DNA of 64,000 nt, from the NCBI RefSeq assembly GCF_000497045.1, contig NW_015961989.1, forward strand, positions 372,001 through 436,000. Reading direction: 5' to 3'. This stretch comes from Kalmanozyma brasiliensis GHG001. Its lineage: Eukaryota; Basidiomycota; Ustilaginomycetes; Ustilaginales. The position numbers were made by a program, and so were the translations under genes. Of the stretch, positions 1 through 11,488 are shown piece after piece (the stretch's first letter is position 1; the number at the start of each line of letters is the position of its first letter). The notes beneath the pieces were generated by a model. That model was not told the origin of the DNA. It saw only the letters and a list, made by a program, of their open reading frames with translations, and searched no databases.

Positions 1-179
1 TGCGAGCTGGCGGTGGAGGCGCCGTTCGGAGCTGCACTGGCGTTTGAACCGATAGCAGGACCGGCACCGGTTACCGAGAGGCTGCCCACCGGTGCGCCCG
101 TGTCGAAACCGTGTTGACGCTTCTTGGGCATCATGATGTCGATGCTTTGAGGCGCCGCCACCTCGATCGAAGCAGGCAT
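1..179 (-). CDS. N-terminal fragment of unidentified protein (runs off left edge)
   Basis: An open frame reads leftwards from an ATG at 179 and stays open to the window edge, giving 59 residues. The start is MPASIEVAAPQSIDIMMPKK, followed by a Gly/Ala/Ser/Thr/Asn-rich stretch. An alternative start is the MMPKK methionine pair near codons 16-17. There is no signal peptide or membrane segment in the visible part. The short basic MPKKRQ patch and low-complexity tail suggest a disordered N-terminus. I do not recognise the family. Third positions favour G/C like the neighbouring genes, which supports coding. The 3' part lies outside the window, so no function is proposed. Confidence 0.55.
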   Translation of the reverse strand, partial: MPASIEVAAPQSIDIMMPKKRQHGFDTGAPVGSLSVTGAGPAIGSNASAAPNGASTASS

Positions 180-1605
180 GAGATGCTAGGGGCGGTATCA
201 AGGACCGTGAAGGGCAGAATGAAAGCACGGAGATGGTGGAGGCGAGGACCGAGATGATCACGGCCTATGCCGTTTGTTTCTTCGCGCGCTGGATTCTTGT
301 TTGCTTGCCGTCTGCGTGCGCTTCAGATAGCGCCTCGATGGTCGAATGAAGAGACACGAAATGAGCTTGGCGGGATAGGAAGTCAGCGGGATACGGCTGA
401 GAAAGCAGGTGTCGAACGGACGCAACTGGGTGGGCGGATCGAGTTGGTGAACTGTCCCGGCGATCGGCTGGGCCTGAGCCTAGTTTCGTTGTCAGTGCCG
501 TCAAATGAGGGGCCGCGTTCGTACGGGCGGAATGGGCAGCTGGAGGTCGTTGATGATGACGAGACAAGGAACGCGAGACCCGAGCACCAAAAGGGATGGT
601 GAAGGTCTTGATGAAAGTGCGCGTGCACAGGGAAGAGCAGGGGCTGCGCAGCAAGTGTGTGTGTGATGGCAGTCAGCGTCAGCACGAAGGTGAAGAAGAA
701 AGGATGGATGATGGAGTGGGATGAAGAAGTGGGGCTGACAATGGATGCGAAGCGATGCAGCCGATTGAGGCACGACGCACAGTCTGTGTGGGGTGTGAGG
801 GGGCGTTGCGGGGTCTCGACACGGTCACAGTCACCCATCGCAGGGAAGCGGTGTAGCGTGTCAATTTTTGGAGATACAAAGAGCAGCCAAGGAGGCGCAG
901 AACAGACATCTGTCGCAGACTGAACAAAGCGAAGCTCGACTCAACATAGCCCGCCCCACACGGGCATGCGCCGTGGGCGAATCGCAACCAAGCGGAAAGA
1001 AGAGCCGAACCCACTCTCCTGGCTGGCTTTGAACGCGTGTCTCTGAGCTTTTGGCTTGCTGAGCGGGTGAGTAAGAGGCAGTGACTAAGTTGAAGCAGGG
1101 CAGGCAGACTGAGGCGCGAAGTGACCGATTCAGCCAAACTTATTTGACCGAGAAAAATGCGGGGAAGCGGGCGGAAGTGCCTTTCCATGGATTAAGCGAG
1201 GGGCGAAGGGGCGAAGAAGGGGCGAAAACATGCGAGGACGTGCTCAGCCCACGAGTGTGCTCTGGTGCCTCCTCTCTCTGCAAAAAGAGATCCCTTCCTG
1301 ACAGCCACTTCTGACTGGCCTCGCTTCGAGCTTGGGTCCGTGGATCCCCCACACTTTTTTTTCTGTTCCGTCCATGGAATTCATTTTCCGAAGGGCAGAA
1401 AAAAAAGGATTTCAAAAAAGGTCAATCGCAGGATACAAACCGAATGGACCGGAACGGTAAAATCAAAGTGCCAAGGTACAGCCAGAGACTCTGCTTTGAA
1501 CTTTACCCCAAAAACTTGTTGCATTCGAGGACGAGGAGAAGGAGGGACGAATAGGCTTGCACCTCTTCGAGTCAGGAAGCGGCAGGGGCTGTAGGTCAGA
1601 CAGGC
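180..1605. other. Non-coding stretch, no gene seen
   Basis: This is the upstream region of the left-edge minus-strand gene. Open frames exist on both strands but are short, overlap one another and lack consistent third-position bias or recognisable motifs. A/G-rich tracts lie around 1340-1430. I see no RNA gene. Confidence 0.5.
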
Positions 1606-3292
1606 ATGCATCCGGGTGCGCCAGCCTTACGCCATTCTGCGGATGACAGGAGGCGGACCATCTCGAGCGAGCGCATCTTCTACAGGATGCTCGTCACAAG
1701 ATGCAGCTGGAGCATTCTGGAGCGTCTTCCGGCGTTGACAGCAGCCTGTCAAAAGTTTGCATCGGAGCATCCGATGCATTCCCACAGCTCTGATAGGTTG
1801 TGCGGCCACAGACTCGGCAGATCCGTCAATTGAGAAGAAAACTTCTCGTGACCCTACGTTCTTCTTGCCGATGAAACGACGGAAGTCTCCGTCCTGATCA
1901 TGCTCTCCTTCAATTGTCCGCTGCAAGATGCCACATGACACTTCATCAAGTCCGACTGTTTCAAGAAGATTGCAGACAAGCGACCCACTCTTCGATTGTT
2001 TCTTCCTGAAGATCGACGTCTGCGCCTTCTCGCTTGTGCTGCAGCAATCAAGGAAGAAGTCGCAAGACGTCGGCCAATTCTACGGTGCTTCGCGACCATC
2101 ACCTCTTGGCGTCTTGTGGCGTGGAAGCTATCGAACGCTGATTGGTGGAGGAGTCGGAGCGCTTCGGAGCATCCGACAGCTTGACAAGCTGCTGACGCAT
2201 CCCGTCGCTTTATCGACGTGCCTCGTTGCCCTTCTGAGCTTCAGCTGGCTCTGGGCAGAGGGGCGTGAGCCAGTGCTGACTCAGGCAGCTTCCTAATTGC
2301 TCAGCACGACAGAGCGGTCTGCTGGTATCGACAGCGCAACTGTCCTGAACTCTGGTGCATCAGCTCAGCTTGCACGGTGCCTTTGATAGCAGCCCGCGAA
2401 ATGCTGCCTGGATGCTGCTTCTTCACCACCAAGGCGTCTCTCATTCCCTATCTTGGTCCTGTCTGAACAAAGACGAAAGGGCCATAATGATGTTGTCGAC
2501 TCAGGGCGTCGTCGTCGGTATGGTCTCTAGTACGCAGGCAGCCAGATCGTCCTCGTTGCCGCCCGAGTTGACGAGTCCTTCGACATCGGCTTTGAGCACG
2601 GAGCGGCCCCCCCGCCTCCGAAAGAGGCCGAGCACCCGTCTGGCAGCTTATCATCGGTGACAGTACTCAGGTCACGCTTGGAGATGCAGTCACAGCCATT
2701 GCGTTTGGGCTCGGCTCCAGCATCATCGATCGTCCCCGAGGGGGGGCACGCACAGCGAGACCTCGAGGAGAGTATTGCGGTCGAACAAGTGAGGCAGTCT
2801 CACTCCAAGCCCTCAAAAGAGAGTCACGCTGAACGACAGAGGGCACCGAGCGCGCCTGCATCCGATGTCAAAGCGGTGGAGCGCCAGAGTCCAGCATCGA
2901 AGAAGAGACCTGCTTCTGCCTCTCCTCGAGGCAGCCATGCCAATATTGAGCCGAAGAAAGCTTCGAAGCATGACGCTGATCTCGAACAAGGAGCACAGCA
3001 GACTGCTGTGTATGCACGCGACTTTGCGAAGACCGGCGACGAGGTGATAAGCGGTCATGAGGCTACACAGCCTGAGCAGGAAGCTAAACCCGAAGCAGAC
3101 AGCCCAGCTTCGAAGCGTATCAAGTCAGACATCGCACCGTGGATGACGCAGCGGCACAAGAATGCCATCCGACGCAGCCTTGGCGGCGCCGATCCTTCCC
3201 CCGACACGCCAGACCCGTCTTCGCCAGTCAAGGCAGTGCCGGTCGCTTCGGAAGAGAGTCTCCATGTCAGCAACACTAGGCAGCAATCGTGA
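1606..3292 (+). CDS. Probable multi-exon or damaged gene; last exon encodes basic disordered tail
   Basis: The best-supported part is a frame open from about 2531 to the stop at 3290-3292. It reads GSQIVLVAARVDESFDIGFE near its start and ends in a Lys/Arg/Ser/Pro-rich tail with nuclear-signal-like patches (KKRPASAS, SKRIKSD). A stop at 2528-2530 lies just upstream, in a sequence (tctctag) that could be a 3' splice site. Plausible coding blocks upstream change frame, for example one around 1940-2180 with a helical EDRRLRLLACAAAIKEE segment, but I could not join them with convincing donor and acceptor sites. At 2607-2613 a run of seven C residues precedes an alternative frame reading VWQLIIGDSTQVTLGD, so a one-base length error or a frameshift is possible. 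I do not recognise the family. The region may be a spliced gene or a decayed one. Confidence 0.35.
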
Positions 3293-3608
3293 CGAAAGTG
3301 TGGTCGTGTTAGGGCGAAGGTTTTACTATCGGCTTCGAGACAAAAATGGACGCGTTCGAGTCGCGCCGCGTTGAGTAGCCGCTGGGGTGTTGGATTCAAG
3401 CTGCACCTCCGCGACTCAGGGAGGGTTCTGAAGTCCTTGACATTTTTGCGGTTCGATAGTTGCCCTCACTCTCGAACTGTACCTCGTCCCATCTCCTTAC
3501 CGAGCAACCTCTTCGCTTTCGTACCTGCTTCCCACACATCCCGGAGAGCAGAATTGCCGAGGCTGGTTGTGAAGCGACTGCTCACCAGGCCACCTCCTTT
3601 CGGTCAAG
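3293..3608. promoter_or_regulatory. Leader and promoter region of TOF1
   Basis: This 316-base gap lies directly upstream of the TOF1 ATG. It holds pyrimidine-rich segments and no clear TATA box. No other gene is seen. Confidence 0.4.
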
Positions 3609-6600
3609 ATGGCAGACGAGAATGACTACTATTCGGACGACCTCCAAGGCGACGAGGGTTTCATCACTGATCTCAGCGATCAAGATGGATACGGCAGCGA
3701 ACGCGGTGGTCGGGAACAGGAGTTCAACGAGGCAGATGCGCCAGACAAGGAAGAGATCCGTGATGCCGCCCGAGATCTCTGTATGCAGATCGGTCAATAC
3801 GACTATGGCGAGGATGGCGAGGTTAAGGACGACGACAAGATCTACACGCGATGGAAGCGCGGTCCACGGGCGCTAGGAGCTCTGCGCTCGCTCCGAAAGC
3901 TTTGGAAGCTAGACGACGAGGACCCGACAAGGAAGGTAGCGCGTGCCTTTGCCGACAATGAGGTGCTCGAGAACTTCATCGTGCCCGCGCTGCTCGAAAG
4001 CGCCGGTCAGGGCAAGGAAGGGGATGCCATCGCTCTCGCATGCACCGATCTGCTCACTGCCATGACCTGGCCATTCGACGCTGTGGCCGAGCTGCGCGAG
4101 CAAGAGAAGCAAGGCTTCGAATCCGACGATCTCGGCGAGATCACAAGGCTGGACCAGCGACTGATCAACTACAAGGCCGTCATCCTGCGAAGCGAATCGC
4201 TCGACAAGATGCACGACGTGCTCGGAGTCATCATGCGGTACCTGTTGCTGCCCAACTTGGCGACAAAGCAACATCAACGGTCGAGTCTCGTTACTGGCAT
4301 CATCGGCATGTGCCTTCACTTCTTCCGCAACTTGCTCGCCATCCGCGATCCTGTCACCACCAGTCTTAGCAGCGTAGCTCAGCTGTCCACCGCCAATCTT
4401 CAAAGCAAACTCATTCTAGCCATGCAAAAGCACTACATCCTCGACACGCTGCTCATGCTCGCCAGCAGCGCCGAAACACTCAACTTCAACGCGTGGAACG
4501 CCATCACTTCCGAATGCATCTTCCACATCTTTGTCGGCACCAAGGTCAAGGAGATTGCTGATCTGACCGGATCCACCTGCAAGGACGGCAGCGCAGCTGG
4601 CTCTTCGTCCAGATCGACCGCAAGTGCCTCGAAACAAAGCAATCTCTTGGCGGACAGTCTTGCGACAGAGGCCAAGATGAAGCGTGCTTCTGCCTTGGGC
4701 AAGGTCCCAACTCGTCATTCACGTTTCGGCACCACCATCAACTTCATCGGTCCCGATGGCGAGCGCCGCGTCGCTCGTAACCAATCCGCGCTCGTCAAGC
4801 CAGTTGCACAGCTTGCTGAGGAGGCGATGCACAAGGGAAGGCGACGGGCACAGCGTCGCAAAGACGCGCAAGAAAGAGGCGCACCTAAGCTGAAAGTCAG
4901 TTGGGACCCGGAAGCCGCCCTCGTGTTGCAAGACTTCGCCGACACATTCGTCCAGTCAGCATTCGAGTCTTTGGCCAAGTCGATCCTCAAAGACATTCGG
5001 TCTGAACGAGACAAGCTGGGCGACTTGGACATCGCACGGATTCGCATCATGCAGCTCGGTGCTTTCTTCCTCGAGTACTTCCTTTCGCGGCGCGCCTCAG
5101 CTGCGGCACGTCGCAAAGAAAGCCACACAGCAACGACACCGCGAAACGCATCGACACAAGACACATTGGCTCTTCTCGAGCCGGAACAGCAGCAAGAACA
5201 ACCTCACGGGACCGAACAGCAAGCGGAGGAAGCAAAGGACGACTGGCCTTTCGAGCTGGTCAGTCAATGGCTGGAACCGTGGGCGTTCCGCATGGTCCTG
5301 GTCCGCACGATCCAAGCGCAAGAGTCGAAGGGGTGGCTCGAATTCGTTGCCTCGGTCCAGCTCTGGATCGTGTTGCTACGACTCGTCGACGAGCTCGCCA
5401 GCAGCAAGAAGGAGGCCGAACGGGATGTTGCCGAAGGGCTGCAGGCCGAGTTCTACTACATGAGCGAAACGCTCGACGCCTGCCACGCCATTGTGCGTTC
5501 CTACACATCGCAGAGCTTCGCCTTCCTCGATACCGTCGTCAACTTCGCCTACGTGATGCCTAAGATGCTCGAGCGCTACGCGTCGAATCGCGACCACATG
5601 TACGTGCAGGCAAAAAAGCACGTCCGTCGCTCGCGACAGGAGGGCGATCTCGATGCCGACGAGGATGAAGCAAGGCAGATCAAAGAGCAGGTGCAAGAGA
5701 CACGATCCGAGCGCGAGTTCCGCTTTGCCGACTTCCAGCGCAAGCTTGCTACCAAGCAGCTGGCCAAGGCTTGCATCGACTACCTGGCACGCTGGCAAGA
5801 CTACACGGACATGGAGGAGCAGCTCAACAAGCTGGTCACCGTGATGCACCGAATCGCGATCAAGGCCAACGACTACCGACAATTCTTCCTGTCCGGTCAC
5901 CGCGCTGCGCTGCGCAAGGTGATAAGCGGCGATGCGATCAGGATTCTCGAAGCGCGTGCTCCGACCTCGGCGCCCAACCTCAAGAAGCTCATGGATTACA
6001 TCCTGCGCAAGTTCAGTAAGCTGAGCCCGGAAGAGCAGTCGATCTACGACACGGGCAAGAGGCCACCTCGTCAGCCCAAACCACCAAAGGTGCCCGCCGA
6101 GATCGCGGTTCGACCAGGCATGTCGCGCGAAGAGGAGATCGGCGTCGCCGTCGGCCTGCTGCTCAAGAAGGAAAAGATGCAGGCGGTGCTGTGGGTCAAG
6201 TCGGCCTTGGAAATGGCGAGCGCATTGCGCACCGAGCTGCTCGTACGACATGAGGAAGAAGCGGCGCAGCGATCCCTTGAGGACCCCAGCTCGATTCTGG
6301 ACCAGGATGGTCAAGAGGGCGAGATGCTGCTTGGCGAATTCGAGAAGCAGAACGAGTCGCCGGTCGAACACTTCCAGGCTTTCGAGCTGGCCTACCGCGG
6401 CAACGACGAACTTCGCATGGATGCATCGCTGCTGCCTGAACTCAAGCTGCTCTGTCGTCTCGTCGGTCTCGAGGCCAACGAAGACGAGCTGGTTAACTGG
6501 AGGTGGTCGGTACCCAAAGAGATCCTTCCTACTCACCTCGACGACAAGATCGACGCCATCGAGCGCTTCATTCGCGAGCCGCTCGACACGCACGGCAGGG

Positions 6601-7385
6601 AGCTCACCGCACTTGTGATGCGAGTCCGCAAGGCACGTGTTGGCGCGGATGGCGATGCTGACGTTCTCAATCCAGCCGATCTTCCTAGCGGCTGGAATGG
6701 CGAACAGAGCGACTCGGACGGGGACGGCGACTACTTTGACCGTGTCCGTGCCAACAGGAGCCTGGTCGAGAGTGGAAGCGCCGCCGCTGACGGAGGCCTG
6801 CTTCGCAGCAGTGGAGGCAAGAAATTCAAGTCTGCAACCAAGAAGGGAGGCTCCAGGAAGCAGAAGAGAAGGATGCAGCAAGACTTCATCAACGACAGCG
6901 ACGACGAGTTTGCTTTCGCCATGGGCGATCTGCAGGAAACTCAAGGCCAACAGGAGAATGCTGCGGACAGCTCTGACGAGGAGGGCGGTCATCAGGATCA
7001 CGACGATGATATGGAGCGCGCAGAGACGCCGTCGACTAGCCCAGTTGCTAACATGGAAGAGGGGGACGAGGAGGAGGACGGCAAGCTGAACGCGCTTCAA
7101 GCCTTGCGCGCTGCCAAGAAGCAACGCAACAAGGCCAGTGCCAAAGCAGCAACGCAGCCTCTGCAGGACGCTAGCGAGCGTACCAACCGCCGCGTCGATA
7201 CCAAGCGACTCTTCCTCGCCGACAGCGACGATGATGAGGACGACGTGCTCGCATTGCCATCGCAGGAGTCCGTTGCCGATGCAGCCGCTTCTGCCAAGTT
7301 TGGCTCGATGAGCGGCAACACAACAGGACTCGTCAAGAAGCGCAGACTGGCGATTCTCGATGACGAGGACGAAGACGAGGAGTGA
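3609..7385 (+). CDS. TOF1: Tof1/Swi1/Timeless family replication fork-protection protein
   Basis: A single exon encodes 1258 residues, within the usual size of fungal Tof1/Swi1. Family members pair with Csm3/Swi3 at the replisome, stabilise paused forks and relay the S-phase checkpoint in the nucleus. The Timeless N-terminal region is recognisable at about residues 45-330: the [20 protein letters not shown] stretch, then [20 protein letters not shown] and an [10 protein letters not shown] helix. A central helical region continues to about residue 1000. The C-terminus is acidic with repeated SDDE/DEDE clusters and basic patches ([11 protein letters not shown]), as in other family members. The ATG at 3609 starts with an acidic [11 protein letters not shown] segment and follows the leader directly. 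The gene runs in the same direction as the next two genes. The function is assigned from the family, with high confidence. Confidence 0.93.
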   Translation: MADENDYYSDDLQGDEGFITDLSDQDGYGSERGGREQEFNEADAPDKEEIRDAARDLCMQIGQYDYGEDGEVKDDDKIYTRWKRGPRALGALRSLRKLWKLDDEDPTRKVARAFADNEVLENFIVPALLESAGQGKEGDAIALACTDLLTAMTWPFDAVAELREQEKQGFESDDLGEITRLDQRLINYKAVILRSESLDKMHDVLGVIMRYLLLPNLATKQHQRSSLVTGIIGMCLHFFRNLLAIRDPVTTSLSSVAQLSTANLQSKLILAMQKHYILDTLLMLASSAETLNFNAWNAITSECIFHIFVGTKVKEIADLTGSTCKDGSAAGSSSRSTASASKQSNLLADSLATEAKMKRASALGKVPTRHSRFGTTINFIGPDGERRVARNQSALVKPVAQLAEEAMHKGRRRAQRRKDAQERGAPKLKVSWDPEAALVLQDFADTFVQSAFESLAKSILKDIRSERDKLGDLDIARIRIMQLGAFFLEYFLSRRASAAARRKESHTATTPRNASTQDTLALLEPEQQQEQPHGTEQQAEEAKDDWPFELVSQWLEPWAFRMVLVRTIQAQESKGWLEFVASVQLWIVLLRLVDELASSKKEAERDVAEGLQAEFYYMSETLDACHAIVRSYTSQSFAFLDTVVNFAYVMPKMLERYASNRDHMYVQAKKHVRRSRQEGDLDADEDEARQIKEQVQETRSEREFRFADFQRKLATKQLAKACIDYLARWQDYTDMEEQLNKLVTVMHRIAIKANDYRQFFLSGHRAALRKVISGDAIRILEARAPTSAPNLKKLMDYILRKFSKLSPEEQSIYDTGKRPPRQPKPPKVPAEIAVRPGMSREEEIGVAVGLLLKKEKMQAVLWVKSALEMASALRTELLVRHEEEAAQRSLEDPSSILDQDGQEGEMLLGEFEKQNESPVEHFQAFELAYRGNDELRMDASLLPELKLLCRLVGLEANEDELVNWRWSVPKEILPTHLDDKIDAIERFIREPLDTHGRELTALVMRVRKARVGADGDADVLNPADLPSGWNGEQSDSDGDGDYFDRVRANRSLVESGSAAADGGLLRSSGGKKFKSATKKGGSRKQKRRMQQDFINDSDDEFAFAMGDLQETQGQQENAADSSDEEGGHQDHDDDMERAETPSTSPVANMEEGDEEEDGKLNALQALRAAKKQRNKASAKAATQPLQDASERTNRRVDTKRLFLADSDDDEDDVLALPSQESVADAAASAKFGSMSGNTTGLVKKRRLAILDDEDEDEE

Positions 7386-8068
7386 TGGAGGAGCGAGGGG
7401 CGCGGGGCGCGGAACCACTGTTTGATACCCTGTGACTGTCTGCAATTTCATTCCTTGACCTCTCAGCAGCTTATTTCTTGTGGTAGCCATTGCATGATCG
7501 AGGTTGCACCGCGAGCAATCTGAAGTGCGCAGTCGTGTGAGACGCTACTGCAGCGTGTTGCCGGTGGGTCGCAGCATATCCGGCTGTCGGGCTGCGGTTG
7601 AGTCTGTTGCCGGAAATCTGGGGTGTGTTGGATTTCACCTGTCACCCCGCTTTGCAACTGCCGGAAAAGAACGCGGTCAAGGCTGCTGACTTGCAGCTAT
7701 CGATTTTGTGCGGTCAGACCAGCCAGCCAAGCGAGCTATACTTCGTTTGACATATTCTTCGCTCTTCACCACCAACCTTCACATCCTACAACCTTGCCCA
7801 TCTTGGCCATCAAGATACTTATCGCTACCTGTACAGCTTGATTCAACCTCAGCGCCAAGACTCGTATGCTTGCCGCCACCTCGACCGCATCACCGCAGCC
7901 ATATTCGTCCTAGCTTCTTCCGCGGGACGGCTTGGAGCCGTCTTCCGTACCTCGCTACTCACATCACCTCCTACCGTCACTACAAGAATCCCACGTCTAC
8001 GACCACCCTTTTCATTCCAATTCGAACGGACTCGTTCCACAACTGCGATTCTGCGCTTCTCGAACACA
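7386..8068. other. Intergenic region and leader of the Nudix gene
   Basis: The stretch between TOF1 and the Nudix ATG is C/T-rich in its last 300 bases, as expected of a fungal 5' leader. The frame upstream of the ATG at 8069 stays open back to a non-ATG codon but contains no in-frame methionine, so it is taken as leader. No separate gene is seen. Confidence 0.5.
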
Positions 8069-9631
8069 ATGGCTTCCGCCGGCGTTCACAGCAACAGCGC
8101 GATCCTGACGCACCTCTCGCACGCGCTGCTCCGCATCTCACGCATTCCACCGAGAGTCATCGCCAGTCCTCCCACACAACCTCGTCGAGCATCCGTCGCC
8201 ATCCTGCTCCGTGTCCGCCCAACAGCGGAGGATGAAGCCTGGCTGGCACAGAACCACGACCCTGAAGCCCAGCATGCTGCCACAACGCCCAGTGGCGATC
8301 CGAGCGCGAGCCACGAGCTCGGCAACTCCGGGGTGCACGTCTCTCAAGCCTCCCTGGGCGCCGGGACCGCCTCATTAGCCTCGAGCGTCGCCTCCGGGGA
8401 CCTCTCCTCCACGCTCTCCACCTTCTTCGACCAACCCTGGGTGCAGCGGGGCACGCCCGAGATCCTATACATCAAACGAGCCGCTCGGATCGGGGACAAC
8501 TGGTCCGCACACGTCGCCTTCCCCGGCGGTCGCAAAGAAGAAGGCGACGAAAACGGCCTCTACACCGCCATGCGCGAGACGTGGGAGGAGGTAGGCATCG
8601 ATCTCGCCGAAAAGGAGTTTTCTTGTGTTGGTCAGCTCGACGATCGTGAGATCACCACGAGTCTCGGTAAACGGCTGCTGATGGTGTTGTCCCCGTATGT
8701 GTTTGTGCAAACCTCGCCGTTTAGTCCGCTGCCGGATCTGCAGCCGAGCGAGGTGGCGAGCGCACACTGGGTGCCACTGGGGCTGTTGTATACGCCCAAG
8801 CCGAAATGGGGCACTACGTCGGTGGATATCAGCAGTCGATTGGCGCCCAAGTCGCCGCTCGTAAGGTGGGTGTTGCGTGCGTTGGTGGGGAAGATGGACT
8901 TCAAGTGCATCCTCCTACCGAACGACCCCGTAGCGGTGGCAGAGTACGAGGAGGAGGACGAGGGGGATACGTCGCAAGAGAAACCGGGATCGCACATCGC
9001 CCGAACGGAGGAAGGCGTTGTGCGACCCGATCTGAGGTTGTGGGGTTTGACGTTGGGTATGACGCTCGACCTGCTCTCGCACATGACGACGTACGAGTCC
9101 AATTCGTCCTTCCGAAGCGGTGGGATTTCGCCAACGACTCCGACTTCGTCTTGGTCCAATCTTCCCTCTCCGCCACCGCTGCGGGTCGACTCATCGCTGC
9201 CCTCCGCGTCCGAGTTGGTCTCTGCCCCGCTCGTCTCGGCCAACCGAGTGATCAGTAGAGTGCGGGATGAGTTTCACCTCAACCCTCCACCCGCCTCGCA
9301 TGCGCTGGCGCCGAGCCTGACCTCGGTGTTCCCTCGTTTCTCGTATCCGGATGTCAACTTTTGGATCTGGTTCTTCGGCTGGCGGTACCGCACGGTGGTG
9401 CGCGGCTGGGAGGGGAGTGTGGGCACGCGGATGGAGCGCAAGTTCAATTGGAGCGGTATGGCGTTGGGTGCGTTCTATAGTGCGGTGCGGAGAGCGCTGG
9501 TGGTGGCTGTTGTGTTGAGGGCACTGGGGATGGTGAGCGCCGGCGGGGTGGTGGGGTGGTTGTTGGCCAGGAAGGCGGGGAGGATGAGGAGGGGGCAGCA
9601 GGGGTGGGGGTTGGACGAGCTGTTGAGGTGA
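8069..9631 (+). CDS. Nudix hydrolase, CoA-diphosphatase-like, with C-terminal hydrophobic segment
   Basis: The protein has 520 residues from the first in-frame ATG (MASAGVHSNSA). The Nudix box lies at about residues 151-176: AFPGGRKEEGDENGLYTAM followed by RETWEEVG. This matches the longer spacing seen in CoA pyrophosphatases of the Pcd1/NUDT7/NUDT8 type, with the preceding LYIKRA...WSAHVAFPGG segment typical of that group. Such enzymes hydrolyse CoA or other nucleoside-diphosphate derivatives using Mg2+ bound by the REXXEE glutamates. The protein is much longer than the roughly 200-340 residues usual in the group. It has Ser/Pro-rich insertions, an acidic loop (EYEEEDEGD) and a C-terminal hydrophobic stretch at about residues 470-505 ending in a basic tail, which suggests membrane anchoring. 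The N-terminus lacks a clear targeting signal. The exact substrate is not predictable. Confidence 0.85.
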   Translation: MASAGVHSNSAILTHLSHALLRISRIPPRVIASPPTQPRRASVAILLRVRPTAEDEAWLAQNHDPEAQHAATTPSGDPSASHELGNSGVHVSQASLGAGTASLASSVASGDLSSTLSTFFDQPWVQRGTPEILYIKRAARIGDNWSAHVAFPGGRKEEGDENGLYTAMRETWEEVGIDLAEKEFSCVGQLDDREITTSLGKRLLMVLSPYVFVQTSPFSPLPDLQPSEVASAHWVPLGLLYTPKPKWGTTSVDISSRLAPKSPLVRWVLRALVGKMDFKCILLPNDPVAVAEYEEEDEGDTSQEKPGSHIARTEEGVVRPDLRLWGLTLGMTLDLLSHMTTYESNSSFRSGGISPTTPTSSWSNLPSPPPLRVDSSLPSASELVSAPLVSANRVISRVRDEFHLNPPPASHALAPSLTSVFPRFSYPDVNFWIWFFGWRYRTVVRGWEGSVGTRMERKFNWSGMALGAFYSAVRRALVVAVVLRALGMVSAGGVVGWLLARKAGRMRRGQQGWGLDELLR

Positions 9632-9893
9632 ACGGTGTTGCAATGGAGATAGCTTTCATGGGCATATGAGTGGTGCCTGAACGTGCGTGTCCCCTCCTTT
9701 GATCGTTCGGTTGTGACGGTGAGGAGCATTGTATGACCTCTCGAGGAGGTCGTGAGGAGCTGAGAAGCATGACGCTCGGAACGCGGGCAATCGCGCAGCC
9801 GGCCAATTTTTCTTCCCAGTCGGTGGACCCTGAAGCCGCCATCTTTGCTTCTAACCCTCCTTGGCTCCACACCACAACCCAACATCGTCCAAC

Positions 9894-11186
9894 ATGGTCG
9901 CCCCATCAGCAAGCAAGCCTGTCACTGAGCCAGAGGAGGGCTCAGACTTCCGCAAGGCTCCTGCAGACACCAACCGTATGCCAGGCTCCGCAGCATCGAT
10001 GAAAGTCTTGGAACGATCTCGCACCACCCCCTCTGCCTCGTCTGCCCCTACACCTACCCGACCTTCCACGAGCAAATCCGCGATCCAATCGCTTCAACCC
10101 ATCCTTGACTCCACTTCAACAAGCGCTATTCAGCCAACGGACATTCAACTGCTCACCACCTCGATCCTGTCGAACCAGCAGCGCGCGCGTCTCGTGCTCT
10201 CGCATCAAGAACGTCTCATCCACACCAACCCCTCTTTGTCCCAACTAAAAGAGTCGTTACGAATCCTATCGAGTTCGTCGTGGGGTCAGGTGCTAGAGGA
10301 GCGTCATTTGGCGGGTCACTGTGCTTATCCGCCTTGCACGAACTCCGCCCCGACGACGGGCAGGGGTGGCGAGGGGCGGTTTCGCATCAGTCTAGGCGCT
10401 AAATCGGTCAAAGCGTTGGAGGACGTCGATCTGGGTGAGGCGGGCAATACGTGGGATGATGTACGTGGGGTGTTTTGTGGCAAAGCGTGCTATGCGAGGA
10501 GTGAATGGGTGCTGCGGTGGGTGTTGTCGGATGGGTTGGTGAGGGAGGAGGGAACTGGTGGAGGAGGAGGGAAGTGGGAGAAAATGACGAGTCGGGGGGA
10601 GGTGGAGTTGTTGGAGGATATCGAAGCGGAGAATGGGGGGTCGTTTGGAGAGGCGATGCTGGATGGGATGCGCGTTGAAGCGGAAACTGCGCGGGGAGCG
10701 AGCACAGCGGTGCCGACCCCAGCGAGGGGGAAGGACGTATCCAACCTCATGGGCGAACTGACCATTGTGGAGCGGCCAAAAGGAACTTCCGCCCCTGCCG
10801 CCGCAGCAGCAGCGTCAGTCGACGTCCCCAACAACCTCGGCGCGCGATTCGGCCCCTCTACCACCACCATTCCCACCAGCATCACCACCGCTGACGACGA
10901 CGAAGACGACGACCCCATGGACGCGCAGACACGCTAACTCAGCTCCATCCTCCGCTACGCATCGCGCGCCACCGCCAGCCGCCCGCTACGCATCCCCAAG
11001 AGCGTCTCCATCTCCACCGCCCCCGCTGCTGCTACCCCTGCTCCCACAGCCAGCACAAAAGAAGACGAGCAGGACGAACCGGTGTTGGATCCCAAACTCG
11101 CAGCAGAACGGAGCGAGATCCGACGCATCATGGATTTGGCCCTCGACGTGAGGCGCGATCAGCGCGAGTTAGGGTTGCTCGATTGA
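9894..11186 (+). CDS. RTR1: Rtr1/RPAP2-family RNA polymerase II CTD phosphatase-like protein
   Basis: The family acts on the RNA polymerase II C-terminal domain (Ser5-P) and in Pol II assembly and import. The zinc-binding Rtr1 domain is visible at about residues 95-215: HCAYPPCTN supplies Cys143 and Cys148, and VFCGKACYARSEW supplies Cys195 and Cys199. The start is the ATG at 9894; the frame is open upstream only from a non-ATG codon. The frame meets TAA at 10935-10937 (347 residues), but the same frame continues at once for 82 codons to TGA at 11184-11186 with clear coding character, ending in a helical Arg/Asp/Glu-rich tail. One way to bypass the stop is an intron at 10814-10942 (donor GTCAGT, acceptor CTAACTCAG), which keeps frame and gives 387 residues. 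Without that intron the gene ends at 10937. Confidence 0.82.
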
Positions 11187-11488
11187 CAGAACCATGCAAT
11201 CAGTGACTCAGATATGCACACGGACGCAGCGTGAGGGAGATGGAGCATGTGGATTGAGTGTGTTTTGACAGATTAACCAGGAGAATTGAGCATTTGAGGA
11301 AGAGGTTGAAGGGGAAGTATGGCGAAAAGGGGCGGAACAGGATCCGATAAACTCCAAGAGAGGCAGTTGAAGTGAAGAGAAGGAAGCGAAAGAGACCAAG
11401 GGAAGCGGTGTTGTGAATGAGCTCAAAGGAGCAGTGAGAAGAAAAGGTCGAATGTTGAACTCGACCTTGTCGAGACGGAGGAGGACGA
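11187..11488. other. Convergent 3' intergenic region
   Basis: The 302 bases lie between the ends of the RTR1-like gene (+) and the symporter gene (-). The sequence is purine-rich on the plus strand. No gene is seen; it probably holds both 3' UTRs. Confidence 0.5.

Noticed and set aside
5376..7490. 704-codon minus-strand frame
   Set aside because: Antisense shadow of TOF1; no recognisable motifs.
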